64,000 nt of DNA, taken from assembly GCF_000381745.1 (NCBI RefSeq), contig NZ_KB906988.1, forward strand, positions 1-64,000, in the 5' to 3' direction. This DNA is from Psychromonas ossibalaenae ATCC BAA-1528 (GTDB lineage: Bacteria; Pseudomonadota; Gammaproteobacteria; Enterobacterales; Psychromonadaceae). Below, in pieces: positions 27,168-36,819 of this stretch (position 1 is its first letter; the number at the start of each line of letters is the position of its first letter). Position numbers and translations under genes: made by a program. Below the pieces are notes generated by a model. It was not told where the DNA came from. It ran no database searches and saw nothing but the letters and a program-made list of their open reading frames with translations.

Positions 27168-27270
27168 GGCTTTCGCTTGTTAGCATTTTCTGTAACATTT
27201 ATCGTTGGAATTTCGCCCTTGTCGGCGACTTTACTTTTCTCTCAACAGCAAGAGAAAAGTAAGCAAAAGA
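27168..27270. repeat. dispersed repeat, copy 2
   Basis: This diverged copy of the element at 15,065-15,165 runs through GCTTTCGCTTGTTAG, TCGTTGGAA and TTGTCGGCGAC. Here it continues into a hairpin, ACTTTTCTCT-caacagca-AGAGAAAAGT. The rest of 27,270-27,620 is AT-rich, shows another GC-rich dyad (CTTGGACAGCACATCC/ATGTGCTGCTCCAAG, about 27,327-27,358), and has no credible gene. Confidence 0.6.
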
Positions 27271-27641
27271 GTGCCGTTCCGAACGTTTTTTATTCTTGTC
27301 CCTTCAATAACTTCTTAACGCACCGGCTTGGACAGCACATCCATGTGCTGCTCCAAGCCTAATGAAATCATCCCTGATTTCCTTTGCTAAAGTAATTTCT
27401 CAGTCAAGAAAAACGTAAACGGAAATTTCCTAGCCGCATTGGTTTGGAGTTCTAATATATTGAATTGAAATAAAAATAATATTTTAAGGTTTAATATCTG
27501 CTCCTACTCATTCGGCAATTAAATTTTAAGTAATAAAAAGGTTAATATAATTATTCTTAGCTAATGACGTGGTTTAATTGATACGACTAACCCAGTTAAG
27601 ACATAATTGATTTAACTGGAGAATTTGTACCCTAGAAATGA

Positions 27642-27677
27642 AAAAACCGCTAACTCATTGCTGAATTAGCGGTTTTT
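27642..27677 (-). terminator. third terminator downstream of rnpB
   Basis: AAAAACCGCTAA (27642-27653) pairs with TTAGCGGTTTTT (27666-27677), giving a T-run on the minus strand. It ends the second rnpB-tail repeat. Beyond it, 27,622-27,641 is the truncated start of a further repeat unit (GAATTTGTACCCTAGAAATG). Confidence 0.8.
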
Positions 27678-27685
27678 AAAATGAT

Positions 27686-27780
27686 TGGAGTTGGCCTACA
27701 GCTGGGGTCTGTCCTTGAACCGTCATTCGGGTACTCTGAAATAACCCTGCAATCACTCTCAAGTTTGCACTCTAAAAACG
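27686..27780 (-). repeat. rnpB 3'-end repeat, second copy
   Basis: This copies the last about 75 bases of rnpB, from GAGTGATTGCAGG to GGCCAACTCCA, but is more diverged than the first copy (CCCCAGCTGTAGGCC instead of CCCGGCTTATAGGCC). Like the first copy it carries extra bases (around CAGAGTACCCGAATG on the minus strand) that are absent from rnpB itself, so the two repeats share an ancestor. Confidence 0.85.
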
Positions 27781-27784
27781 AAAA

Positions 27785-27814
27785 AGCCCCTGTTTGCTGA
27801 TGCAAGCAGGGGCT
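27785..27814 (-). terminator. second terminator downstream of rnpB
   Basis: AGCCCCTGTTTGC (27785-27797) pairs with GCAAGCAGGGGCT (27802-27814), with a T-run on the minus strand. It ends the first rnpB-tail repeat. Confidence 0.85.
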
Positions 27815-27822
27815 AAAATAGT

Positions 27823-27918
27823 TGGAGTTGGCCTATAAGCCGGGTTCTGTCGTTAAATCTTCATTCGGGTATTCTGAAATAGACCTGCAATCACTCAAGA
27901 GTTTGTACCCTATAAATG
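27823..27918 (-). repeat. rnpB 3'-end repeat, first copy
   Basis: The minus strand from GAGTGATTGCAGGTC through GACAGAACCCGGCTTATAGG to CCAACTCCA matches the end of rnpB. The last 29 bases are identical to the gene. It has an 11- to 13-base insertion (TTTCAGAATACCC) relative to rnpB, which is shared with the second copy. The unit begins with a short link, CATTTATAGGGTACAAACTC, that recurs in each unit. Confidence 0.9.
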
Positions 27919-27919
27919 A

Positions 27920-27953
27920 AAAACCCCGTTACTATTGCTAGTAACGGGGTTTT
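27920..27953 (-). terminator. first rnpB terminator
   Basis: AAAACCCCGTTACTA (27920-27934) pairs perfectly over 15 bp with TAGTAACGGGGTTTT (27939-27953), with a T-run on the minus strand. It starts nine bases after the mature 3' end of rnpB. Confidence 0.9.
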
Positions 27954-27961
27954 AAATTGGT

Positions 27962-28323
<362 letters not shown>

Positions 28324-28330
28324 GGGGCGG

Positions 28331-28360
28331 ATTATACGGGAAGCCGTATTAAAAACACAA
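28331..28360 (-). promoter_or_regulatory. rnpB promoter
   Basis: On the minus strand TTGTGT (28355-28360) and a perfect TATAAT (28331-28336) are 18 bp apart, and a GC-rich discriminator CCGCCCC leads into the RNA start at about 28,323. The promoter sits just past the rsmI stop codon. Confidence 0.8.
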
Positions 28361-28370
28361 GCACAAAAGC

Positions 28371-29231
28371 TTATAGATTCTCTAATCCCCACTTATACAG
28401 GTCATTTTTTTTCTGATCATGAATTTGTGCAGTCAGGGCTGCTGCTTTTTTAAGCGGCAATTGTTCTTTTAATAACGCCAGTGTGTTTAATGCTTCCTGT
28501 GGAATGGCTTCACTATCCACGGTTGCACCAGCAATCATTAACACAAATTCGCCGCGGCAGTGGTTAGTGTCTTCGTTTAACCACGCTAACATTTCAACCG
28601 CAGGCAGCGCATAAAAGGATTCAAAGGTTTTAGTCAATTCACGCGCAATAACCAGCTTTCGCTTTTCACCCAGAATATTAACCACTTGTTGTACGGTATC
28701 AATGATACGACGTGGTGATTCATAAAATACCATGGTGCGGGTTTCTTCGATTAATGCTTTGAGTTTATCCTGTTTGCCTTTCTCTTTCGCAGGTAAAAAA
28801 CCTTCAAAAGAAAAGCGGTCAGTAGGTAAACCTGCTGCACTTAAGGCGGTGATCGTCGCACACGCGCCGGGAACAGGCACAATATCTACGCCGTTTTCAC
28901 GGCATTCGTTCACTAAATGATAACCCGGATCACTGATCAGCGGCGTACCGGCATCGGAGATTAATGCCACCGACTGCCCGGCTTTAATTTTTTCGATTAA
29001 TACTTTGCCGCGTTCACGTTCATTATGATCGTGTAACGGAAACATTGGTTTTTTTATCTGATAATGACTAAGCAGTTTTCCACTATGGCGAGTATCTTCA
29101 GCTGCAATTAAATCAACTTGTTGTAATGTTTCTATAGCACGATAAGTTATATCGCTGATATTACCGATTGGTGTAGCCACAATATAAAGTTTTGCCGCTA
29201 GTTGAGAAGGAATTTGGCTGTCTTCAGACAT
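28371..29231 (-). CDS. rsmI: 16S rRNA (cytidine1402-2'-O)-methyltransferase
   Basis: It methylates the ribose of C1402 in the decoding centre. The tetrapyrrole-methylase fold starts with KLYIVATPIGNISDITYRA, then AAEDTRHSGKLL, then ALISDAGTPLISDPGYHL and VPVPGACA. The 286-residue length is normal. It is divergent from lpoA and lies directly upstream of rnpB on the same strand, as in E. coli (yraL). Confidence 0.97.
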   Translation of the reverse strand: MSEDSQIPSQLAAKLYIVATPIGNISDITYRAIETLQQVDLIAAEDTRHSGKLLSHYQIKKPMFPLHDHNERERGKVLIEKIKAGQSVALISDAGTPLISDPGYHLVNECRENGVDIVPVPGACATITALSAAGLPTDRFSFEGFLPAKEKGKQDKLKALIEETRTMVFYESPRRIIDTVQQVVNILGEKRKLVIARELTKTFESFYALPAVEMLAWLNEDTNHCRGEFVLMIAGATVDSEAIPQEALNTLALLKEQLPLKKAAALTAQIHDQKKNDLYKWGLENL

Positions 29232-29352
29232 GTTTTCGCCCTATTAAAGGAATAGATAAGTGAATATGATTGTTTAACTGCAGCCGCAATATTACACTAT
29301 AGCCATCTTGATACCTACATCGAAAATTTGCTTACGCATAAAGGATAATATT

Positions 29353-31368
29353 TTGAACGTGTTTACCTCTACAAAACGTTTTTCTCAGTTATTAATAATG
29401 CTGTTAACGCTGTCGATTTTATCTGCCTGTTCGACGATGACGTCACCTGAAGATACTCCGCCGGAGGCCTTTACGGAACTAGATTATGACTCGGCATTCT
29501 ATCTAAAAAAAGATCAGGAACATGGTACTGAAGATAATTCAGCATGGCAGATGGCGGCTGTTCAGGCATTAATCCAGGAGAGAAAATTTGTTTTAGCTGA
29601 TTCGATTATTGAACACCTTCAGAGCAAAGAGCTATCAGAAAGCGAACAGGCATCATTAAGTCTGTTAATTGCCGACGGTTTGGGTGCTCAAGGCAGACAA
29701 GAACAGGCGCGGCAGACAATTAACAGCATTGATGCCCAGCACCTGTCAAGCATCGGCCTTATTCATTATTTAAAGCTCAAAGCAGTTTTAGAAGTACAGA
29801 TGCAGGATCCTCAAGCGGCTTCTGATACGCTGCTGCTGTTATCTCCTTTATTAGCAGAAGATGAGCAGCAGGCACATAACGATCTGCTGTTAACACAGTT
29901 ATCATTATTACCTGCCGAAATATTAAATCAGTATCAGCCTCTGGTAAACGCAGAAGAAATCGAAGCGCCAGAGATGCCGATTGAAATACCTGCTGTAGAA
30001 AAACCAGCAGTAGAAAAAAATGAATTCAAAGAGGGCTGGTATGCACTAGCCGGCATCTATCAGTCTTTTCAACTGCGCCCTAATCAGTTAATCCGATCTA
30101 TTGATGAATGGAAAAACCGTTATCCGACACACCCGGTATTAGAGTATATGCCTAGTCAGTTAACAGATATTCCTGAAGCCAGCCCCTATCAGCCGCAGAA
30201 TATTGCGGTGTTAATCCCGCTGTCTGGACGTTTTCAACAGCAGGGTAAAGCAATTCAATACGGCTTATTAGATGCTTATTATCGCCAGCAGCAGACGACG
30301 CAAGACAGCGCCGAGCAACTGATCATCAGTCAGGCGGCAAAACTTACTTTTTATGATACGAACGGCCGGAGCATGGAAGAGATTGTGCTTAAGCTGAAAA
30401 CTGACAATATCGATTTTGTTATCGGCCCGCTGCTTAAAAGCGACATAAAAGAATTTTTACCTTTAGCTCAGTCGCTGCCGGTATTAGCATTGAACAGCTT
30501 TGCAAAACAAACTGCCGCTAAACCTGCTGATAAATCAGCTGATCCGGTAGATGAAAACCAGCCTGCTGTAAACAAAGTGGCGGCATGGCATTATGCATTC
30601 CCTATTTCGCCTGAAGATGAAGCGAAGCAGGCGGCCTGGTTAATCAATCAGCAGTCTCACAAAACCCCTTTAGTCATCGCCCCGGACAGCGCTTACGGTA
30701 AACGTATTGCTTCAGCATTTAAACAGAAGTGGGCTGAGCTTAATCCAGAAAAAGACAATACAACTGAAGCCTATTATTTTACTGACAAAGCACAGCTGCC
30801 GAAATTTATTGATCAGGCACTGCAGACAGGAAAGAGCAAAAGCCGTATCAGTCAAATGCAGGCAATCACAAAATTACCTTTAAAAACAGAAGTACGCAGC
30901 CGCCGCGATATTGACGCGATTTATATCATCAGCAAGCGTGACGAACTGACTCTGTTAAAGCCGTTTATTGAGGTTTCAATCAGTCCTTTTGCCTCAAAAA
31001 TACCACTTTATGCCAGTTCACGCAGCCATAAACTGGATCTGCGCGGCAAACAGGATAGAGAACTGTCCGGCGTCTCTTTTTCTGATATGCCGTTTTTAAT
31101 TAACGATAATAATGAGATCATGAAAGAGGTACAGCAGAGCTGGCAGAAACAGTCTTTTGCCACGCTGCGTTTATTTTCTTTAGGTTTTGACAGCTATCAG
31201 CTGATAGAGCGGCTGATGCAGCTGCAGGTTACTGAAGGTGCCTTTTATCCTGGTTTAACCGGTGATTTATCATTAGATAAAACCAATACCGTTCAGGCCA
31301 AGCTAAGCTGGGCTGTTTATAAAAACGGAAAGCTCAGTGAAATTGCCCCGCTTACTCCAGCCGAGTAA
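29353..31368 (+). CDS. lpoA: penicillin-binding protein activator LpoA
   Basis: Outer-membrane lipoprotein that activates PBP1A from outside the peptidoglycan. It has a signal peptide with lipobox LSAC, an N-terminal TPR-like helical domain (to about residue 230), and a C-terminal periplasmic-binding-like domain starting near NIAVLIPLSGRFQQQGKAI. I chose the TTG at 29,353 because it has an AAGGA site at the right distance; another TTG at 29,308 would add 15 residues. The linker is rich in Glu, Pro, Ala and Val (VEKPAVEKNE). It is followed by yraN with a 32-bp overlap. Confidence 0.92.
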   Translation: MNVFTSTKRFSQLLIMLLTLSILSACSTMTSPEDTPPEAFTELDYDSAFYLKKDQEHGTEDNSAWQMAAVQALIQERKFVLADSIIEHLQSKELSESEQASLSLLIADGLGAQGRQEQARQTINSIDAQHLSSIGLIHYLKLKAVLEVQMQDPQAASDTLLLLSPLLAEDEQQAHNDLLLTQLSLLPAEILNQYQPLVNAEEIEAPEMPIEIPAVEKPAVEKNEFKEGWYALAGIYQSFQLRPNQLIRSIDEWKNRYPTHPVLEYMPSQLTDIPEASPYQPQNIAVLIPLSGRFQQQGKAIQYGLLDAYYRQQQTTQDSAEQLIISQAAKLTFYDTNGRSMEEIVLKLKTDNIDFVIGPLLKSDIKEFLPLAQSLPVLALNSFAKQTAAKPADKSADPVDENQPAVNKVAAWHYAFPISPEDEAKQAAWLINQQSHKTPLVIAPDSAYGKRIASAFKQKWAELNPEKDNTTEAYYFTDKAQLPKFIDQALQTGKSKSRISQMQAITKLPLKTEVRSRRDIDAIYIISKRDELTLLKPFIEVSISPFASKIPLYASSRSHKLDLRGKQDRELSGVSFSDMPFLINDNNEIMKEVQQSWQKQSFATLRLFSLGFDSYQLIERLMQLQVTEGAFYPGLTGDLSLDKTNTVQAKLSWAVYKNGKLSEIAPLTPAE

Positions 31369-31705
31369 CTCCCGGGGGGTCATTGCAGAGAAAGCCGCAC
31401 TCGCTTATCTGCAGTCACAAGGCTTAACGTTAATCTGCCGGAATTATTACTGCCGTTTCGGCGAAATAGATCTGATTATGGCAGATCAAGATACGCTGGT
31501 ATTTATTGAAGTACGTTACCGGAAAAACAGTGACTTTGGTGGTGCTTTTGCTTCCATCACTAAAAGTAAACAAAATAAAATTATTAAAACGGCGAAACAT
31601 TATCTGACGCAGTTAGACAATGAGCCCTATTGCCGCTTTGATGCCGTTGCAGTTGATGCTCAATGCGAACAGCCGCACTGGCTGCAGGACGCTTTTCAAG
31701 AATAA
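31337..31705 (+). CDS. yraN: YraN/UPF0102-family predicted nuclease
   Basis: A 122-residue protein with the Holliday-junction-resolvase-like fold. GVIAEKAALAYLQSQGL is followed by the nuclease motif FGEIDLIMADQDTLVFIEVRYRK (E-x-D ... E-V-K/R). Function in the cell is not established. The GTG start at 31,337 lies inside the end of lpoA behind a GGAAAG site; the overlap implies translational coupling. The gene order lpoA-yraN-diaA-dolP is conserved in gammaproteobacteria. Confidence 0.93.
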   Translation: MKLPRLLQPSNSRGVIAEKAALAYLQSQGLTLICRNYYCRFGEIDLIMADQDTLVFIEVRYRKNSDFGGAFASITKSKQNKIIKTAKHYLTQLDNEPYCRFDAVAVDAQCEQPHWLQDAFQE

Positions 31706-31719
31706 GATGAAGATTAATA

Positions 31720-32307
31720 ATGATAAATGAAAAAATTCAGGCACATTTTGCCGAAAGTATTCAAACCAAAATAGTAGCGGCAGAGTCCCTGCCGGAATCA
31801 ATTGAAAAAGCAGCCAAAGCCTTAAGTGAAACATTAATTAGAGGTAATAAAATTCTTGCCTGCGGTAACGGCGGCGCGGCTGCTTTAGCACAGATTTTTG
31901 CTTCGCATCTGCTCAACAAATACGAAACAGACCGCCCGGCACTTCCCGCAATTGCCATTACTGCAGACTCAGCCTTAGTTTCAGCTATTGCAACCGACAG
32001 CCATTTTGATGAAATTTATGCTAAACAAATTTCCGCTCTAGCACAAAGCGGTGATGTACTATTAGCCATCAGTCACGGCGGCAACAGCCGCAATATGATT
32101 AGAGCCGTTGAAACGGCCCTGAGTAAATCAATCCAGATTATTGCACTTAATGGTGTTGACGGCGGCGAGCTGGCTGGTTTATTAGGCTCTGATGATATTG
32201 AGATTCGAGCACCAAGTGATAAAGGCTCACGTATCGAAGAGATTCACCTTCTGGTGATTAACTGTTTGAGCGACTTAATTGACCAGCAGCTGTTCCTGCA
32301 GCAGTAA
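31720..32307 (+). CDS. diaA: SIS-domain DnaA initiator-associating protein
   Basis: A 195-residue SIS-domain protein of the GmhA/DiaA group. NKILACGNGGAAALAQIFASHL, then SGDVLLAISHGGNSRNMIRA and SDKGSRIEEIHLLVINCL are the family signatures. Its place between yraN and dolP points to DiaA, which helps DnaA load at the replication origin, rather than to phosphoheptose isomerase. Confidence 0.92.
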   Translation: MINEKIQAHFAESIQTKIVAAESLPESIEKAAKALSETLIRGNKILACGNGGAAALAQIFASHLLNKYETDRPALPAIAITADSALVSAIATDSHFDEIYAKQISALAQSGDVLLAISHGGNSRNMIRAVETALSKSIQIIALNGVDGGELAGLLGSDDIEIRAPSDKGSRIEEIHLLVINCLSDLIDQQLFLQQ

Positions 32308-32315
32308 GAGGATTT

Positions 32316-32912
32316 ATGAAAAAAATACTACCAACTCTATTTTTAGCAGCTGTTTTTCCACTTATTCAGGGCTGCGCAGGCGGCTTGATTGTCGCAGCCG
32401 GCGCCGCCGTTGCACTTAACAGTGATGAGCGCTCTGTTGCGCAGCAGTTAAGTGATGAAGAATTATCAGTCAGCGCGTTAGATAAACTTAACGAGTTAAA
32501 GCTTGATAATAAAAAAATGCGTATCAACTTTATCAGCAACAGCGGTTATCTATTAATTGTCGGGCAGGTAGAAAATCAGGACACCAGCAACAGGATAGAA
32601 CAACAGTTAAACACCATTGAAGAAGCTAAAGGTATCTATAACCAGCTACGTATTATGGCGCCGATCAGCTTTACTCAACAGACTAAAGACAGCTGGCTGA
32701 CGACCAAAGTAAAAAGCCAGCTGACCGCACATGAGCAAGTTGATCCGTTAAAAATTAAAGTCGTCACCGAAAACGCTGAAGTATTTTTAGTCGGGAAAGT
32801 TACCCGTGAGATGGCCGATGATGCGACGAATGTCAGCCGTAAGGTTGACGGGGTGAAACAGGTCAATCGTGTTTTCCAGTTTATTGAAGAAAAACCACAA
32901 ACAGAAAAATAA
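32316..32912 (+). CDS. dolP: BON-domain outer-membrane lipoprotein DolP
   Basis: A lipoprotein with signal peptide and lipobox IQGC at about residue 20, then AGGLIVAAGAA. Two BON domains follow (about 50-115 and 125-190), each with the GxVxxxxxxxxx pattern, for example GYLLIVGQVENQ and AEVFLVGKVTRE. DolP (YraP) supports outer-membrane integrity and the BAM complex in E. coli. It is the last gene of the operon, and a strong bidirectional terminator follows. Confidence 0.95.
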   Translation: MKKILPTLFLAAVFPLIQGCAGGLIVAAGAAVALNSDERSVAQQLSDEELSVSALDKLNELKLDNKKMRINFISNSGYLLIVGQVENQDTSNRIEQQLNTIEEAKGIYNQLRIMAPISFTQQTKDSWLTTKVKSQLTAHEQVDPLKIKVVTENAEVFLVGKVTREMADDATNVSRKVDGVKQVNRVFQFIEEKPQTEK

Positions 32913-32930
32913 CCTGTAGAGCAGAAAAAC

Positions 32931-32967
32931 AAAAAAGGGGCTGAATCGTTGATTCAGCCCCTTTTTT
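32931..32967. terminator. bidirectional terminator between dolP and yfgJ
   Basis: A6-GGGGCTGAATC (32931-32947) pairs over 17 bp with GATTCAGCCCC-T6 (32951-32967). It has A- and T-runs on both sides and sits between convergent genes. Confidence 0.95.
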
Positions 32968-32995
32968 AATTCATAAATTTTCTAAGCTCTCGGAA

Positions 32996-33220
32996 CTAAA
33001 TTTCCTGCAGTGTATAAACCGCAGTGGACTTACTTTTTAGTTCGTTACAGCTATGACACCAGAAATTAACAGCACCACATGCCTGCAGACGCTCAAGTTC
33101 GTCACCACACTTATCACATGCTGCATGCAGTTTAAAATCACTGTCACAGGCTTCACAACGGCGTTTTAATACACCGCTGCGGGCAAGTTCTCCGGTGCAT
33201 TTAGGGCACTGTAATTCCAT
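32996..33220 (-). CDS. yfgJ: zinc-ribbon protein YfgJ
   Basis: A 74-residue protein with four CxxC-type knuckles: CPKCTGEL, CEACDSDF, CDKCGDEL and CHSCNELK, a twin zinc ribbon. ACGAVNFWC is conserved in the family. Its function is unknown. It overlaps the der stop by one base (TAATG), so it is translated with der. Confidence 0.9.
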   Translation of the reverse strand: MELQCPKCTGELARSGVLKRRCEACDSDFKLHAACDKCGDELERLQACGAVNFWCHSCNELKSKSTAVYTLQEI

Positions 33221-34692
33221 TATTTTTTACTCTTCTTATGAAACTTCATCATACGCTGGCGTTTATACATCTGATTAGGTGTCAGTTTGTTACGACGTCC
33301 TTCAAACGGATTGCTGCCTTCTCTGAATTCAATTCGAATCGGTGTGCCCATAATACCTAATGAACGGCGGAAATAATTCATCAGATAACGTTTATATGAG
33401 TCAGCCAGCTTTTTAACCTGGTTACCGTGGATAACAATCAGCGGCGGATTATAACCACCGGCATGGGCATAACGCAGTTTAACACGACGTCCGCCAACCA
33501 TAGGCGGCTGGTGATCATCAGCAGCCATAGTCATAATACGAGTCAGCATTGATGTTGAGATACGTTTGGTAGAAGAATCATAAGCTTCTTCAACTGATTC
33601 ATATAAATGACCTACACCCGTTCCATGCAGCGCTGAAATAAAGTGTATTTTAGCAAAATCGATAAAACCAAGACGACGGTCTAATTCACTTTTAACCCGC
33701 TCTTTATCGTATTCAGTCATGCCGTCCCATTTGTTAACCGCAATGACTAACGAACGGCCGGCATTAAGCGTAAAGCCTAACAGACTTAAATCCTGATCAG
33801 AAATACCATCACGCGCATCAATAATCAGCATAACTACGTTACTGTCTTCGATCGCTTTCAATGTTTTAATAACAGAAAACTTCTCAACCGTTTCATTCAC
33901 TTTTTTACGCTTACGTACACCGGCAGTATCAATCAGAATATATTCACGATCATCACGGGTCATCGGGATGTAAATGCTGTCACGTGTTGTACCCGGCATA
34001 TCGAACACAAGTACGCGTTCTTCACCAAGAATACGGTTAGTAAGTGTGGATTTACCTACATTCGGACGACCGATTAAAGCCAGTTTAATCGGCAGAGCAG
34101 CCAGTCTTTCCTGCTCTTTCTGCAGTGCTTCTTCGTCTTCATCGACAAATTCAAGCCCCTGCTGTAAATCTGAGAAATCATCTTCTTCCGGTTCAACATC
34201 GTCGAAAAAACCGTCCAGAGCGACATCAATCATCTGGCGTACACCTTTACCATGTGCAGCTGCAATATGATAAACCTCGCCAAGTGCTAATGCGTAAAAC
34301 TCACCACAGACAGAATCGGCATCAATACCGTCGGTTTTATTGGCAACAATAAATACCTTTTTCTCCTGCTTACGCAGATGATCAGCAATGGCTTCATCGG
34401 CAATAGTCATACCGGCACGCGCATCAACTAAGAATAAAACCGCATCCGCTTCTTCAATTGCCTGTAGAGACTGACCGGCCATTAGCGCGTCAATGCCCTC
34501 TTCATCGCCAGTAATACCACCGGTATCAATAACGATAAACTCCTGTTCATCAATTTTTGCCTGACCGTATTTACGGTCGCGCGTTAAACCGGGAAAATCC
34601 GCTACCAACGCATCACGAGTACGAGTTAAACGGTTAAATAAAGTTGATTTACCTACATTCGGGCGCCCAACTAAAGCGATCACTGGTAACAT
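33220..34692 (-). CDS. der: GTPase Der (ribosome assembly)
   Basis: An essential GTPase for 50S assembly, with two G domains. [12 protein letters not shown] at residue 8 and [12 protein letters not shown] at about 210 are the two P-loops, with DTGG and DTAG as G3 and NKTD and NKWD as G4. A KH-like domain follows, and the C-terminal tail is Lys/Arg-rich. The 490 residues fit. A terminator-like hairpin ends 18 bases before the start codon. Confidence 0.98.
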   Translation of the reverse strand: MLPVIALVGRPNVGKSTLFNRLTRTRDALVADFPGLTRDRKYGQAKIDEQEFIVIDTGGITGDEEGIDALMAGQSLQAIEEADAVLFLVDARAGMTIADEAIADHLRKQEKKVFIVANKTDGIDADSVCGEFYALALGEVYHIAAAHGKGVRQMIDVALDGFFDDVEPEEDDFSDLQQGLEFVDEDEEALQKEQERLAALPIKLALIGRPNVGKSTLTNRILGEERVLVFDMPGTTRDSIYIPMTRDDREYILIDTAGVRKRKKVNETVEKFSVIKTLKAIEDSNVVMLIIDARDGISDQDLSLLGFTLNAGRSLVIAVNKWDGMTEYDKERVKSELDRRLGFIDFAKIHFISALHGTGVGHLYESVEEAYDSSTKRISTSMLTRIMTMAADDHQPPMVGGRRVKLRYAHAGGYNPPLIVIHGNQVKKLADSYKRYLMNYFRRSLGIMGTPIRIEFREGSNPFEGRRNKLTPNQMYKRQRMMKFHKKSKK

Positions 34693-34710
34693 ATTTGAAT
34701 CCTATAAAAC

Positions 34711-34740
34711 AAAAAAAGCTCCTCGGCAATGCGAGGAGCT
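34711..34740 (-). terminator. hairpin with T-run between bamB and der
   Basis: AGCTCCTCG and CGAGGAGCT (34718-34726, 34732-34740) form a 9-bp GC-rich stem. The minus strand continues with TTTTTTT, then the ribosome site and ATG of der only 18 bases later. It could end bamB transcripts or attenuate der. Confidence 0.85.
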
Positions 34741-34839
34741 AGAGTATACAGTAAATAAGAGATACCGCTCACACTAAATAGCTGTTCATTTTATCTGCAC
34801 ATCAGATAAAACAGATTTAGAAACGGTAAGTACTGTTAA

Positions 34840-36036
34840 TTATTTATTAAACGCTGGTTTTTCAATAGCGATTACTTTTCCGCTGCGGGTCTGCAGGAAC
34901 AGATGATTTTTAGCGGCAAACGGTTCCATATATAAACCGTCGCTATCAAGTTCCTGTTGAGCTGCAAACTGACCGTCTTCACGGTTTATCCAGTGTAAAT
35001 AACCTTCGCTGTCACCGACAACAATATATTCGTTAGCCACAACAACACCGGTAACATTACGGTATGCCAGCTGCTTATTGCTCCACAGTTCTTCACCTGA
35101 TTTACTGTCTACAGCGTAAACATAACCGCGGTAATCACTTAAATAAAGCACCCCGCCTGATAATGCAATATTGGTAAAACCAGAATATTTACGATCCCAG
35201 ATCTGCTGACCTTTTAACAGATCAATCGCCACCAGATTACCGTTATAAGCCAGCGTATAAACCACATCGTTGCTGATAATAGGCTGCATATCCGCATCAA
35301 CCAGACGGTCTAACTCTGTCGCGCCGTAAGGGCGTGCAACAGGCAGCTGCCATAAAGCCTGGCCGGTCTCTAATAACGCAACAGAAACAAAACCGTCAGA
35401 ACGGCCGTAGACTATACCGCCCTGTGATATTGACGGCGTCGCACTGCCGCGCAGCGTCAATTTAGGCTGTTTATTGGTTAGTGTCCACTCTGTTTCACCC
35501 GTTGCACTGTCTAAAGCAATCAAGTCGCCGCGCGTTGTATAAACAACCACTTTACCCGCAGAATAAACCGGCTGAGCAACCACTTCACCAGTAACTTTTA
35601 CCAGCCATTTAAGTTTACCGTTTTCTTTATCTACGGCTAAAACCTGCGCATTTTCAGTACCGATAAACAGAGTATCTAATGCAATGCTGATACCGCCGGA
35701 AAATCGAGCTGAACGCTTTAACTTATTACTATCGTGTTCACTGAAATCGCTTGACCATAATAGCTTACCGCTGTCGATACTGAAGGCTTTAACTTCTCCA
35801 TCACGCGAAGCAGCATAGACATTTTTATTATCGGCCACCGGCTGCAGCTGCGAATAATATTTATCAACACCGTCACCAATACTCTGCTGCCACGCTATCT
35901 GCGGCTGGTAAGTTGCTTCAAACTCCGGCAGGTCAGCCATTACAACAACGTCCTCTTCACTTGAAAATAGTGAACAGCCTGTTAACAATAAAGCAGAGCC
36001 GGACATAACCGCGAGGCGTTTTAACCATATTTTCAT
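34840..36036 (-). CDS. bamB: outer membrane assembly lipoprotein BamB
   Basis: The beta-propeller lipoprotein of the BAM complex. It has lipobox LTGC at residue 18-21 and PQQ-like repeats over 60-390, for example GKLLWSSDF, GKLKWLVKV, GETEWTLTN, GQQIWDRKY and GEELWSNKQ. The 398-residue length is normal. It lies between yfgM and der, the standard order, and 16 bp after yfgM. Confidence 0.97.
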   Translation of the reverse strand: MKIWLKRLAVMSGSALLLTGCSLFSSEEDVVVMADLPEFEATYQPQIAWQQSIGDGVDKYYSQLQPVADNKNVYAASRDGEVKAFSIDSGKLLWSSDFSEHDSNKLKRSARFSGGISIALDTLFIGTENAQVLAVDKENGKLKWLVKVTGEVVAQPVYSAGKVVVYTTRGDLIALDSATGETEWTLTNKQPKLTLRGSATPSISQGGIVYGRSDGFVSVALLETGQALWQLPVARPYGATELDRLVDADMQPIISNDVVYTLAYNGNLVAIDLLKGQQIWDRKYSGFTNIALSGGVLYLSDYRGYVYAVDSKSGEELWSNKQLAYRNVTGVVVANEYIVVGDSEGYLHWINREDGQFAAQQELDSDGLYMEPFAAKNHLFLQTRSGKVIAIEKPAFNK

Positions 36037-36052
36037 CAGTTATCTCAATCTA

Positions 36053-36730
36053 TTATTCAGCGTCAAGAACAGGAGCTGCAGGTACTGCAGGTGCTGAAAC
36101 AGCAAGATCGTCAAGCTGCAGCTGCAGTACAGGATCTACACGTCCTTTACTGGCGTTAACTGCATCTTTAAATGCACTGCGGGCTTTTTCAAGATCACCC
36201 TGCTGCAGGTGAATACCGCCTTTAACCTGACCAGCTTTGGCTAAAAATGATTCTTCGGTAATTAATTCCAGTGTTTTCAGCGCCTGCTCATACTCGCCAA
36301 GCTCTGCTTCAACACGTGCCAGGCGTAAATTAATAACCGCATTTAACGGTACATATGAATTCTGTGACTGCAGCGTCACTAACTGTGTTTTAGCTAGATC
36401 AAACTGTTTTTGTACAACCGCTTCTTTAGCAAGCAGTAGTGAAGCCAGCACACCATAATTATTACCCGAATTATCGGCAATAAAGGCTTTCATCTCATCT
36501 AAGCCGTCTTCTGCCCCCTGCGCTTCAAACTTAACTAATACATCGGAGTAAGCTTGTGATGCGGTTTCCTGAGCGGTAACAATCGACTCATTATAAAAGC
36601 GCCATCCCCATAATCCGGCTAAACCGACAACCGCACCAATGATTAATGTATTACCGTTTTCTTTCCACCAGCTTTTTATCGCATCAACTTGTTGTTCTTC
36701 TGTTTCATAACCTTCGATAATATCAACCAC
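36053..36730 (-). CDS. yfgM: YfgM, ancillary SecYEG translocon subunit
   Basis: A 225-residue single-pass inner-membrane protein: cytoplasmic N-terminus YETEEQQVDAIKSWWKENG, one membrane helix (about 29-47), then a periplasmic TPR domain. In E. coli YfgM associates with SecYEG and the chaperone PpiD. The C-terminus is Ala/Pro-rich. It is in the hisS-yfgM-bamB-der order. Confidence 0.93.
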   Translation of the reverse strand: MVDIIEGYETEEQQVDAIKSWWKENGNTLIIGAVVGLAGLWGWRFYNESIVTAQETASQAYSDVLVKFEAQGAEDGLDEMKAFIADNSGNNYGVLASLLLAKEAVVQKQFDLAKTQLVTLQSQNSYVPLNAVINLRLARVEAELGEYEQALKTLELITEESFLAKAGQVKGGIHLQQGDLEKARSAFKDAVNASKGRVDPVLQLQLDDLAVSAPAVPAAPVLDAE

Positions 36731-36819
36731 TTGCTTTCCCTTACTTTTTATTCTTTGAAAATGAGATGTAAAAACAGCCGGCTAACACCAGAGCCCGACT
36801 GTCAATTTTTGTTATTCTG

